Positions 1 through 7,365 of a stretch of 43,909 bases of DNA are shown here, piece after piece. The notes under the pieces are model-generated. The model was not told the DNA's origin. It searched no databases and was given only the letters and a program-made list of their open reading frames with translations. Source of the stretch: Clostridia bacterium. Its GTDB lineage: Bacteria; Bacillota; Clostridia; Oscillospirales; CAG-272. The translations under genes and the position numbers were made by a program. The stretch's first letter is position 1; the number at the start of each line of letters is the position of its first letter. The stretch spans positions 1 to 43,909 of the forward strand of contig JAFTME010000093.1 in assembly GCA_017452545.1 (NCBI GenBank), read 5' to 3'.

Positions 1-1116
1 CACAAGATCTCCCGTGTCAAGCTGGCGTATCTGATCGATGCTACGGCGGCACCCGTATGCATGATTGCCCCCGTTTCCTCGTGGGCAGCTGCAGTTTCCG
101 GCTGTATCGAGGATTCTACCATGAGCGGTATCGAGCTGTTCGTTCAAGCCATTCCCTTTAACTTCTACTCGCTGCTGACGCTTGTTTTTGTCGTTGCCAT
201 TTCATTGATGGGCTTTGACTACGGCAAAATGGCAGGCTTTGAGATCCGTGCCAAGGAGACCGGTGATGTGCAGGGGATTGACGTCAAGCTCGATCCCGTT
301 GCCGAGAAGGATGCACCCCGTCACAACGAACGCGGTCACGTGATCGATCTGATCTTCCCGACCATCGTGCTTATCATTGGAGCGGTCATTGGTCTGCTGT
401 ACGTTGGCGGATATTTTGAGTCATTTGATTTCGTTGGCGCATTTGGTGAGACCGATGCTTACGTCGGTCTGCCTTGGGGCGGCTTGATCGCGTTGGTCAT
501 TACCATCGTATATCTGATCTGTCGTCGTGTCGTTACCTTTAAGGAAGCAATGGAGTGCGTTCCTCAAGGCTTTATTGCCATGGTTCCCGCCATTCTCATT
601 CTGACGCTGGCAACCGCACTCAAGAACATGACGGGTGCGCTGGGGGCTGACGTATACGTTGATACGTTGATGAGAAGCTCTGCCGAGGGTCTGGCATACT
701 TCCTGCCTGCAATCATTTTCCTGGTTGCTTGCTTCCTTGCGTTTGCTACCGGTACCTCTTGGGGTACGTTCGGCATTCTCATTCCCATCGTTACCGCCAT
801 CTATACCGAGGCGGATCCGCTTATGTTTGTCGGTGTTTCCGCCTGCCTTGCGGGCGCTGTCTGCGGCGACCATTGCTCGCCCATCTCCGACACGACCATT
901 ATGTCCTCGGCGGGTGCTCAGTGCAACCACGTTGACCACGTTTCGACGCAGTTGCCTTACGCCATCACGGTGGCAGCCATCTCGTTCGTCTGCTATATCA
1001 TTGCAGCGTTTATCCCCAACGCGTGGATCATGCTGCCTGTCGGCATTGTTCTGACGGTCGGTACGTTGTTCGTCATTCGTGCCATCACGCGCAAAAAGCA
1101 AAGCATCGACGGCTGA
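1..1116 (+). CDS. NhaC-family Na+/H+ antiporter, 3' part (5' end outside window)
   Basis: The frame is open from the first base, reading HKISRVKLAYLIDATAAPVC before the first ATG at 61, so the true start lies upstream and about 371 residues are visible. It is a polytopic membrane protein. The segments DATAAPVCMIAPVSSW and GDHCSPISDTTIMSSAGAQC are typical of NhaC-type carriers, which exchange Na+ or organic acids for protons at the cytoplasmic membrane. At least seven hydrophobic stretches are visible (for example ILILTLATALKNM and VACFLAFATGTSW). The C-terminus ends in a short basic tail (ITRKKQSIDG). A terminator follows 22 bases after the stop. The substrate cannot be read from sequence; malate/lactate-Na+ antiport (MleN-like) is an alternative to simple Na+/H+ exchange. 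Confidence 0.9.
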   Translation, partial: HKISRVKLAYLIDATAAPVCMIAPVSSWAAAVSGCIEDSTMSGIELFVQAIPFNFYSLLTLVFVVAISLMGFDYGKMAGFEIRAKETGDVQGIDVKLDPVAEKDAPRHNERGHVIDLIFPTIVLIIGAVIGLLYVGGYFESFDFVGAFGETDAYVGLPWGGLIALVITIVYLICRRVVTFKEAMECVPQGFIAMVPAILILTLATALKNMTGALGADVYVDTLMRSSAEGLAYFLPAIIFLVACFLAFATGTSWGTFGILIPIVTAIYTEADPLMFVGVSACLAGAVCGDHCSPISDTTIMSSAGAQCNHVDHVSTQLPYAITVAAISFVCYIIAAFIPNAWIMLPVGIVLTVGTLFVIRAITRKKQSIDG

Positions 1117-1137
1117 TTCTTCGGCTATAACAAAAGT

Positions 1138-1173
1138 AACCGCACCGCCTTTTGGCGGCGCGGTTGCTTTTTG
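1138..1173 (+). terminator. intrinsic terminator of the NhaC-family gene
   Basis: Inverted arms 1138-1149 and 1154-1165 (AACCGC...GCGGTT with one A/C mismatch) enclose a TTTT loop and are followed by GCTTTTTG. Confidence 0.85.
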
Positions 1174-1264
1174 TCGGATCATGCGGAAAAGGGGAGGGCT
1201 TTTATTGCGTTTATGAAGCGACGGTAACAAAAATGAAAAATTTTCTTTTTTATGCCATGTAGTG

Positions 1265-1294
1265 TTGACAACGCTATATTTAAGGGATTATAAT
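1265..1294 (+). promoter_or_regulatory. sigma-A promoter of the ABC ATPase/permease gene
   Basis: TTGACA at 1265-1270 and TATAAT at 1289-1294 are separated by 18 bases. The transcript would have a leader of about 85 bases. Confidence 0.8.
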
Positions 1295-1332
1295 ATTACA
1301 TAATAATTTATACATAGTTTATTCTGCGTAGG

Positions 1333-1352
1333 AAATGACAGATCAGTCATTT
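1333..1352 (+). promoter_or_regulatory. inverted repeat in the ABC transporter leader (possible operator)
   Basis: AAATGAC at 1333-1339 is repeated inverted as GTCATTT at 1346-1352 around a six-base centre. It lies about 40 bases after the -10 box and just before the ribosome binding site. It could be a repressor operator or an RNA hairpin; no regulator gene lies next to it. Confidence 0.4.
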
Positions 1353-1354
1353 TG

Positions 1355-1386
1355 AAAGGAGTGGCGGGCGACCGCCAAAAGCATTC
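1355..1386 (+). promoter_or_regulatory. ribosome binding site separated from its start codon by a hairpin
   Basis: AAAGGAG (1355-1361) lies 25 bases upstream of the only plausible start (ATG 1387), which is too far for normal initiation. Between them is a six-pair stem, TGGCGG 1362-1367 with CCGCCA 1372-1377, closed by the GNRA loop GCGA. If folded, the effective spacing falls to about 9 bases. Confidence 0.55.
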
Positions 1387-4300
1387 ATGATTCTTTTAAA
1401 GAATATTGCAAAGGCCTATCAGGTGGGCGACAAAAGAAGTGGGGAAGCGGTGCCTGCGTTGCGTAACGTTACGCTGGCGTTCAGAGATAATGAGTTTGTA
1501 TCCGTGCTGGGTCCGTCCGGCTGCGGAAAAACGACGCTGCTCAACATTCTCGGCGGTTTGGATCACTACAGCGACGGTGATCTGATCATCAATGGACGCT
1601 CGACCAAGGAGTACAAGGACGCCGACTGGGATACCTATCGCAATCATTCCATCGGCTTTGTTTTTCAAAGCTATAATTTGATCCCACACCAGTCCGTTCT
1701 GGCGAACGTAGAGCTGGCACTGACGCTTTCGGGCGTATCCCGTGCCGAGCGCCGTCGCCGCGCGATCGATGCGCTCAAAAAGGTAGGACTTGGTGACCAG
1801 ATCCATAAGCGCCCCAATCAGATGTCGGGCGGACAGATGCAGCGTGTTGCCATCGCGCGTGCGTTGGTCAACGATCCGGATATCTTGCTCGCGGATGAGC
1901 CGACAGGTGCCCTGGATACGACCACGAGCGTTCAGATCATGGAGATTCTCAAGGAGATTTCTCATGATAAGCTGATCCTGATGGTCACGCACAACCCCGA
2001 GATCGCTCTGACCTACTCCACGAGAATCGTGCGTCTTTTGGATGGGCGTGTGGTCGGTGATACCCAGCCCTACGACCCCGCGCAAGCGGAGAAGGATGCC
2101 GCAGACCGCATCGCGCAGCAAAGAACGCGCGCGGCACGGGCGAAGGAGGAGCGCAAGCGCATGAGCCGCCGCGAAAAGAAAGCGGCAAAGCGCGCAGAGA
2201 GGGCAAAGAAAAAGGGTAAGCGCTCGATGTCCTTTGCGACTGCGCTTATGCTTTCCTTCCAGAATCTGATGACCAAAAAGGCGAGAACGCTGCTGACCTC
2301 GTTTGCCGGCAGCATCGGTATTATCGGCATTGCGCTGATTCTCGCTATGTCTACAGGTATTCGCGCTTACGTCGATGCCGTACAGCGTGATACGCTGTCC
2401 TCCTACCCGATGACCATCGAGGCGGAAACGACCGATATGACCGCGCTGCTGACGACCATGGCGGGCGGCTCCGATGACGGCGAGGTGGAGGAGCACGAAG
2501 AGGGCTCCGTCTACTCCAATCCGCAGATGTATGCGCTGTTCAACTCTATTTTTGCAGCTGAAACGACCACCAACAACCTGACGGCTTTCCGTGAGTTTTT
2601 GATCGAAAACATGGAAAAGACGGGGGAAGGGGAGCTGGGCTCGTTGGTTTCCTCCATTCGTTACCAGTATAACGTTGGTATGAATACCTATGTGGAACAA
2701 GAGGACGGCTCGTATCTTTCCTGCGATCTTGGTGACGGACTCAAAAACAACACCACCCAAGGAAGCGGTAATGCGGGCATTTACAACATGATGGCGCAGT
2801 ATACAGAAACGCTCAATCTGTGGACCGAGCTGCTTCCCGGACGGGATGATGCCCTGATTTCCGATATGTACGCCGAGCAATACGATCTGCTCTGGGGCGA
2901 GTGGCCGGAGAACGCAAATGAGGTCGTGCTGATGGTGGACGAGAACAATGAAATCTCGGATTTTGCTTTCTACGTGCTCGGTATGATCTCTGCGGAGGAC
3001 GTACAGAGTATTCTTGCCAGCGCACTGAAGGGCGAGAAAATCGATCTCCCCTCGCGTAAAATCGACTTTGAGGATATTGGCGAACTTCGCTTCCGCGTTC
3101 TGACCGATGCCGAGCTGTATACCGATACGGATGGTGACGGTATCTTTGTCAATAGCCGCGATGACGAATCCATGCGCACGCTGCTGCTTGGTAATGCGAC
3201 CGAGCTGCGCATATCCGGTATCATTCGCCCCAACGAGGACGCATCGGTCGGCCCGAGCGCTGCAGTGTTCGGCTATACCTCGGCGCTGACGCAAAAGCTG
3301 ATTGCAGCCGTGGAGAACAGCCCGGTCATGCTGGCGCAGACCGACGAGAAAAATGTCAATTTTGACGTGCTGACGGGACTTCCCTTCGAGATTACCGAGG
3401 AGATCGATCCCACCGACGCATACAAGGCAGAGCAGATCCGCAATTATTTCACATCGCTTGATTCCGCAGCCAAGACCGAGCTGTATATCAAAATGCTTTC
3501 TGTTCCCGATGAGGCGGCAATGGCAGCGCAGCTGGAGCAGATCATGGCATCCTACGGCACGCGTGAGGCGATGGAGCAGCTGGCAGCCGACGGCTACGGC
3601 ATGGATATTGAAACCATTCGCTCCTATCTTGCTTCCTACACCGACGAGCAGCTGCACGCCATGGTGGAGGAGCAGATGCGCGCCATGCTGACTGAGCAGT
3701 ACGCAACGCAGGCAAAGGCGCGCGTAGAGGCCATTATGACCACGCCGTCCGAAGCTGAGCTTGCCGGTTATACCGCACAGCTGCTCTCGCAGGTCGGAAC
3801 CGACCGCACGGCGCTGACCGGCTTTGTGATGATGGATTGGAAGCAGCATGTTTCCATGGACGATATGGCGCTGATGGGATATCTTGCCGGGTTGAGCGAT
3901 GAACAGCTTTACGAGGCGGCATCCGCTGTCGCCGCCAAGACGGCAAAGCAGTTGTATGCAGCAAACACCTCTGCCACCAGCCCCGAGGCATATGCCAAGG
4001 CGGCAGCCGCGTTTGACGCCCATTGGCAGGTAAGTGCCGACGATGAGGCGGCTATGGCAGCGATGTACGATGCGTGGATGCCCTCCACTGTGTCGGGCAG
4101 CACGCTGACCGAGGTGCTGGAGACGCTTGGCGCGGTCAGTGAGGAAAAGCCGTCTGCCATTCACATTTACGCCAACGACTTTGAGGATAAAGATGCCATC
4201 TCCAACCTGATCACCGAGTATAACAAAACGGTTGCAGAGGAGGATCAGATCTCGTATACCGACTATATGGCGCTGATGATGTCGGGTATCACCAATATCA

Positions 4301-4713
4301 TCAATGCGATCACCTACGGCTTGATTGCCTTCGTTGCCGTATCGCTTGTGGTATCCTCGATCATGATCGGTATCATCACCTATATTTCGGTGTTGGAGCG
4401 CACCAAGGAGATCGGTATTTTGCGCGCCATCGGTGCGTCCAAGCGGGACGTATCCTCGGTCTTTAACGCAGAGACGCTGATCGTCGGTTTTACGGCAGGT
4501 ATGATCGGTATCGGCAGCTCGTTGCTGCTGTGTATCCCCATCAACTGGATCGTGCACACGCTCAGCGGCATTACGGCGATCAACGCATTCCTGCCAACCG
4601 AGGCGTGCGTCATTCTGGTTCTGATCAGCATGGTACTGACATGGATCGCAGGCTTGTTCCCGGCATCCATGGCGGCGCATAAGGATCCCGTAGAGGCGCT
4701 GCGCACGGAATAA
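1387..4713 (+). CDS. ABC transporter ATP-binding protein/FtsX-type permease fusion (MacB-like)
   Basis: This 1108-residue protein combines an ATPase and a permease. Residues 1-225 form an ABC ATPase with Walker A GPSGCGKT (42-49), Q-loop FVFQSYN (91-97), signature MSGGQ (146-150), Walker B DILLADE (165-171) and an H-loop histidine near 202. A very basic linker (about 240-280) follows, then one membrane helix (about 303-322), a large extracytoplasmic region to about 965, and three C-terminal helices with the FtsX/MacB sequence [19 protein letters not shown]. This is the type VII (mechanotransmission) ABC architecture, in which ATP hydrolysis moves an outer domain rather than carrying a substrate across the membrane. 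Residues about 690-930 are an Ala/Glu/Met-rich helical insertion. The gene is monocistronic, with its own promoter and terminator. The substrate is unknown; peptide or antibiotic resistance and lipoprotein handling are both possible. Confidence 0.92.
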   Translation: MILLKNIAKAYQVGDKRSGEAVPALRNVTLAFRDNEFVSVLGPSGCGKTTLLNILGGLDHYSDGDLIINGRSTKEYKDADWDTYRNHSIGFVFQSYNLIPHQSVLANVELALTLSGVSRAERRRRAIDALKKVGLGDQIHKRPNQMSGGQMQRVAIARALVNDPDILLADEPTGALDTTTSVQIMEILKEISHDKLILMVTHNPEIALTYSTRIVRLLDGRVVGDTQPYDPAQAEKDAADRIAQQRTRAARAKEERKRMSRREKKAAKRAERAKKKGKRSMSFATALMLSFQNLMTKKARTLLTSFAGSIGIIGIALILAMSTGIRAYVDAVQRDTLSSYPMTIEAETTDMTALLTTMAGGSDDGEVEEHEEGSVYSNPQMYALFNSIFAAETTTNNLTAFREFLIENMEKTGEGELGSLVSSIRYQYNVGMNTYVEQEDGSYLSCDLGDGLKNNTTQGSGNAGIYNMMAQYTETLNLWTELLPGRDDALISDMYAEQYDLLWGEWPENANEVVLMVDENNEISDFAFYVLGMISAEDVQSILASALKGEKIDLPSRKIDFEDIGELRFRVLTDAELYTDTDGDGIFVNSRDDESMRTLLLGNATELRISGIIRPNEDASVGPSAAVFGYTSALTQKLIAAVENSPVMLAQTDEKNVNFDVLTGLPFEITEEIDPTDAYKAEQIRNYFTSLDSAAKTELYIKMLSVPDEAAMAAQLEQIMASYGTREAMEQLAADGYGMDIETIRSYLASYTDEQLHAMVEEQMRAMLTEQYATQAKARVEAIMTTPSEAELAGYTAQLLSQVGTDRTALTGFVMMDWKQHVSMDDMALMGYLAGLSDEQLYEAASAVAAKTAKQLYAANTSATSPEAYAKAAAAFDAHWQVSADDEAAMAAMYDAWMPSTVSGSTLTEVLETLGAVSEEKPSAIHIYANDFEDKDAISNLITEYNKTVAEEDQISYTDYMALMMSGITNIINAITYGLIAFVAVSLVVSSIMIGIITYISVLERTKEIGILRAIGASKRDVSSVFNAETLIVGFTAGMIGIGSSLLLCIPINWIVHTLSGITAINAFLPTEACVILVLISMVLTWIAGLFPASMAAHKDPVEALRTE

Positions 4714-4725
4714 TCGCGCGAATTG

Positions 4726-4766
4726 CGAGGAGGGAACTCCCTTTGGGAGCGCTCTCCTCGTTTTTT
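4726..4766 (+). terminator. intrinsic terminator after the ABC transporter gene
   Basis: CGAGGAG (4726-4732) pairs with CTCCTCG (4754-4760), with an inner GGGA/TCCC-type hairpin, followed by TTTTTT (4761-4766). Confidence 0.85.
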
Positions 4767-4808
4767 GAGGTGCCGGAGGGAAAAATATAACAAAATTGGT
4801 GCTGCTTA

Positions 4809-4837
4809 TTGACAAATGGAGCAAATTGCGGTATAAT
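4809..4837 (+). promoter_or_regulatory. sigma-A promoter of the acyl-CoA synthetase gene
   Basis: TTGACA 4809-4814 and TATAAT 4832-4837 with a 17-base spacer; both hexamers match consensus exactly. Transcription should start near 4844. Confidence 0.9.
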
Positions 4838-4848
4838 TTCTCTGTATG

Positions 4849-4869
4849 CAGGGTATCAGTGATAGCCTG
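4849..4869 (+). promoter_or_regulatory. 21-bp TetR-type operator candidate
   Basis: A near-perfect palindrome has outer arms CAGG/CCTG and inner arms TATCA/TGATA; only the centre and one base per half-site break symmetry. It contains TATCAGTGATAG, which is also the core of the classical tetO2 operator. It would lie at about +6 to +26 of the transcript. TetR-family regulators such as FadR control fatty-acid genes in Bacillota, so a repressor site is plausible. No such regulator is encoded in this window. Confidence 0.6.
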
Positions 4870-4940
4870 AACCCTCGCGTTTCCATGACCGTATACAGTT
4901 GAACCGTTCGATATAAAATATGATGAAAGGTGTTTTGAAT

Positions 4941-6644
4941 ATGAAGAACTACCCTTTGTATGAAACGACGGTGTTTGAAAATTTCCGTGTGCTGACGGAA
5001 AACGCCGCCAACAAATCTCCCGATACCATTGCCTGCGTTTATCGCAAGCATCCCGATGACGCCGAGCCTGTAGAGATCACCTACGAGCAGATGCGCTGCG
5101 ATATCCGCCACATGGGCACCGAGGAGCACGCGCTGGGACTTGCCGGTGCACACGTTGCGCTGATTGGTGAGAGCTCTTATTTCTGGGTCTGCTCCTATTT
5201 CTCTCTGATGGCTTCCACCGCCGTTACCGTTCCACTGGACAAGGATATGCCGTTGACGGATCTGGCTGCTACCATGCTCCGCGCGGAATGCACGGCGCTG
5301 TTCTGCAGCCCTGCCATCAAGGACAAGATGGATCAGCTCATTCCCCTCGTTCCTACGCTCAAAACCGTTGTTTACATGACTGATGAGCCTGTGGAGGGCT
5401 ATCTGACTGTGGCGGATCTGATTGCTGCCGGTAAGAAAAAATACGAGGCGGGCGATACGGTATTCTACGATACGCCCATCGATGCTGACGCGCTGGCTTC
5501 CATCGTCTTTACCTCGGGTACGACGGGCAAGGGAAAGGGTGTTATGCTGTCCCAGACCAACATCTGCTCGGATATGACGCAGGGTATGTACAACTTTGCC
5601 ATCACGCAAAAGACCATGATGGTTCTGCCCCCGCACCACACCTACGGCTCGACGGTCAACTTTGTCGGCCACTTTGCGCAGGGCGCGACGGTCTATATGT
5701 CTGCCGGCATCAAGTACATTCTCAAGGAGCTCAACTCCTTCAAGCCGACACACCTGATCCTTGTTCCTCTGTTTGTTGAGACCTTCTACAAGCGTATTTG
5801 GGCGACTGCAGAGCGCCAGGGCAAGGCGGATCTGCTGCGCAAGATGATGAAGGTCAGCAACGGTATGCGCAAGATCGGTATCGATATGCGTCGTAAGCTG
5901 TTCAAGAGCGTGCTGTCTGCCTTTGGCGGCGAGCTGCGCATGATCATCTGCGGCGGTGCTTCGCTCAATCAGGATATCATCAACACCTTTGACGCCATTG
6001 GTGTAACCATTCTTAACGGCTACGGCATTACCGAGTGTGCGCCGCTGGTTTCCTGCAACCGCAATAAGCTGCAGAAGAGGAACAGCGTCGGCACACCCAT
6101 CATCGGTGAGCAGATCAAGATCGCCAACCCCGACGAGAACGGCGAGGGCGAGATCTGTGTCAAGGGCCCCAATGTCATGATGGGCTATTACAAGGACCCC
6201 GAAGCGACGGCGGCTGTCTTTGACGAGGAGGGCTTCTTCAGAACGGGTGACTATGGCTACGTTGATGATGAGGGCTGGATCTACATCACCGGACGCATGA
6301 AGAATCTGATCATCTTCTCCAACGGTAAGAACGTCTATCCCGAGGAGATTGAGATGGAGATCTCCCGCGTGCGCGGTGTCAACGAGGTCGTTGTTTACGC
6401 CGGCGAGAGCAAGGCACATCCGGAGCGCGAGGTCATCGTTGCGGAGATCTATCCCGACAAGGATCTTCTGGCAGCGGACGGCGTGACCGATCTGAAGCAG
6501 TATTTCAACGATCAGATGAAGATCGTCAACGGACGCATGGCGCCCTATAAGGCGGTCGGCATGGTTAAGATCCGTACTGAGGAGTTTGTTAAGAATACGT
6601 CGAGAAAGATCACCAGATTTAATATTGATAAGAGTATTGATTGA
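4941..6644 (+). CDS. long-chain acyl-CoA synthetase (AMP-forming)
   Basis: This 567-residue adenylate-forming enzyme would activate a fatty acid with ATP and transfer it to CoA in the cytoplasm. Visible motifs are the phosphate-binding loop TSGTTGKGKG (191-200), NGYGITE (359-365), RTGD (434-437) and a C-terminal lysine in SRKITRF (K556) in the position of the catalytic lysine. Start choice: an in-frame ATG lies at 4920, but GAAAGG at 4926-4930 sits just before ATG 4941, and residues from MKNYPLYE fit the family N-terminus. The gene is monocistronic, with a consensus promoter, a palindrome at the start of the transcript and a terminator. The FadD-like order of motifs is clear. Chain length is not readable, and an acyl-ACP or acetyl-type substrate cannot be excluded. 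Confidence 0.9.
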   Translation: MKNYPLYETTVFENFRVLTENAANKSPDTIACVYRKHPDDAEPVEITYEQMRCDIRHMGTEEHALGLAGAHVALIGESSYFWVCSYFSLMASTAVTVPLDKDMPLTDLAATMLRAECTALFCSPAIKDKMDQLIPLVPTLKTVVYMTDEPVEGYLTVADLIAAGKKKYEAGDTVFYDTPIDADALASIVFTSGTTGKGKGVMLSQTNICSDMTQGMYNFAITQKTMMVLPPHHTYGSTVNFVGHFAQGATVYMSAGIKYILKELNSFKPTHLILVPLFVETFYKRIWATAERQGKADLLRKMMKVSNGMRKIGIDMRRKLFKSVLSAFGGELRMIICGGASLNQDIINTFDAIGVTILNGYGITECAPLVSCNRNKLQKRNSVGTPIIGEQIKIANPDENGEGEICVKGPNVMMGYYKDPEATAAVFDEEGFFRTGDYGYVDDEGWIYITGRMKNLIIFSNGKNVYPEEIEMEISRVRGVNEVVVYAGESKAHPEREVIVAEIYPDKDLLAADGVTDLKQYFNDQMKIVNGRMAPYKAVGMVKIRTEEFVKNTSRKITRFNIDKSID

Positions 6645-6650
6645 TAAAGA

Positions 6651-6683
6651 AAACAACCGCTCCGTATGGGGCGGTTGTTTTTT
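6651..6683 (+). terminator. intrinsic terminator of the acyl-CoA synthetase gene
   Basis: AAACAACCGCTCC (6651-6663) pairs with GGGGCGGTTGTTT (6668-6680) around GTAT, with one G-T wobble, and runs into TTT. Confidence 0.88.
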
Positions 6684-6694
6684 GCAAAGTAGGT

Positions 6695-6830
6695 TCTTTT
6701 GATGGGTGGATTCGTGACCACCGAACTCGCGTGCGCGAGTTCAAGACGGTTGCCTTGACGGCTGAACGCCGTCATTTTGGCATAGCCAAAAGCGGCAACG
6801 TCTGTTCGCTGTCCTCGTCCGACCTCTTTT
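6695..6830 (-). repeat. run of hairpins beside the tRNA operon (degenerate tRNA-like or palindromic repeat)
   Basis: No credible gene is seen here. Going along the plus strand there are three good stem-loops: GAACTCGC/GCGAGTTC (6723-6742), GACGGC/GCCGTC (about 6758-6774) and TTTTGGC/GCCAAAA (about 6776-6792). Read on the minus strand, the segment around 6700-6742 looks like a tRNA variable arm followed by a T-arm (GGTGG ... CCACC) with an 8-base loop TCACGAAT instead of the usual 7-base TTCGAAT. It has no complete acceptor or anticodon stem, so it is not called as a tRNA. It may be a tRNA remnant or a dispersed palindromic element. Confidence 0.45.
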
Positions 6831-6875
6831 ACCAAAACAAAAAGCATCTGCGATGCAGATGCCTTTTGTTTTGGT
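6831..6875 (-). terminator. tRNA operon terminator, 45-bp palindrome
   Basis: Arms 6831-6851 and 6855-6875 are inverted copies (core GCATCTGC/GCAGATGC) with one mismatch and a three-base loop. On the minus strand the core stem is followed by TTTTTGTTTTGG, an intrinsic terminator for the tRNA operon; it would also work on the plus strand. The right arm includes the CCA end and discriminator base of tRNA-Tyr. Confidence 0.8.
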
Positions 6876-6956
6876 GGGAGCGGGTGGATTCGGACCACCG
6901 AAGTCAGTGACAACAGATTTACAGTCTGCCCCCTTTGGCCGCTCGGGAACGCTCCC
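6872..6956 (-). tRNA. tRNA-Tyr (anticodon GTA)
   Basis: On the minus strand GGGAGCG (from 6956) pairs with CGCTCCC (6876-6882). The anticodon loop CTGTAAA gives anticodon GTA, a long variable arm is present as expected for bacterial tRNA-Tyr, and the T-arm reads GGTGG..CCACC. Discriminator A (6875) is followed by an encoded CCA (6872-6874). It is the second gene of a two-tRNA operon, three bases after tRNA-Thr. Confidence 0.97.
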
Positions 6957-6959
6957 ATG

Positions 6960-7034
6960 TGGAGCTGGTGATCGGAGTCGAACCAACAACCTGCTGATTA
7001 CAAATCAGCTGCTCTGCCATTGAGCCACACCAGC
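6960..7034 (-). tRNA. tRNA-Thr (anticodon TGT)
   Basis: On the minus strand the acceptor GCTGGTG (from 7034) pairs with CACCAGC (6964-6970), followed by discriminator T and encoded CCA (6960-6962). The anticodon loop TTTGTAA gives TGT. The D-arm (GGCTCAATGGCAGAGC) and T-loop (TTCGACT) are normal. Confidence 0.97.
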
Positions 7035-7083
7035 ATGTCTCGTCCGTGCTTGAGCTTGCGGTCGCAATCCGGACAACGCTCGT

Positions 7084-7112
7084 ATTATATCATATTCCCG
7101 TCGGTTTGTCAA
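7084..7112 (-). promoter_or_regulatory. promoter of the tRNA-Thr/tRNA-Tyr operon
   Basis: On the minus strand TTGACA (7107-7112) and TATAAT (7084-7089) are 17 bases apart, an exact consensus. Bases 7113-7260 between this and the next, divergent promoter hold only AT-rich sequence with nothing recognisable. Confidence 0.9.
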
Positions 7113-7263
7113 GTGCAAATGCTAAAAAAATTTTGCTTTTCGCGGTTGTTTTGCGCGTGCAGGCGGATTATTTGTGGTTTAGCAAAATGCACAAAAACCA
7201 ATCTTTAAATTGTGCAAACCGAACGAAATTGGTGCGAAACGTCGATTTTTTGAGCGTTTGGCG

Positions 7264-7292
7264 TTGACAATTATCGCTTTGTGCGCTATAAT
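7264..7292 (+). promoter_or_regulatory. promoter of the CBM9-like lipoprotein gene
   Basis: TTGACA 7264-7269 and TATAAT 7287-7292, spacer 17. Confidence 0.88.
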
Positions 7293-7365
7293 AATACTGC
7301 AGAAAAAGTTCGTGGGTAGATTTGCTCCACGTACAAATTTTTGTTACTTAGAAAAGGAGAAAGCT

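Noticed and set aside
1396-4824. 1142-codon open frame on the minus strand opposite the ABC transporter
   Set aside because: It mirrors the codon pattern of the real plus-strand gene, has no ribosome site or family motif, and runs through the terminator.
4806-6656. 616-codon minus-strand open frame opposite the acyl-CoA synthetase
   Set aside because: Antisense shadow of a gene with clear adenylate-forming motifs; composition is non-protein-like (His/Asp/Leu-rich) and no start signal is present.
6641-6989. Small ORFs on both strands over the tRNA region
   Set aside because: They overlap tRNA-Tyr, tRNA-Thr and hairpins; products such as ...WERVDSDHRSQ are typical false translations of tRNA sequence.
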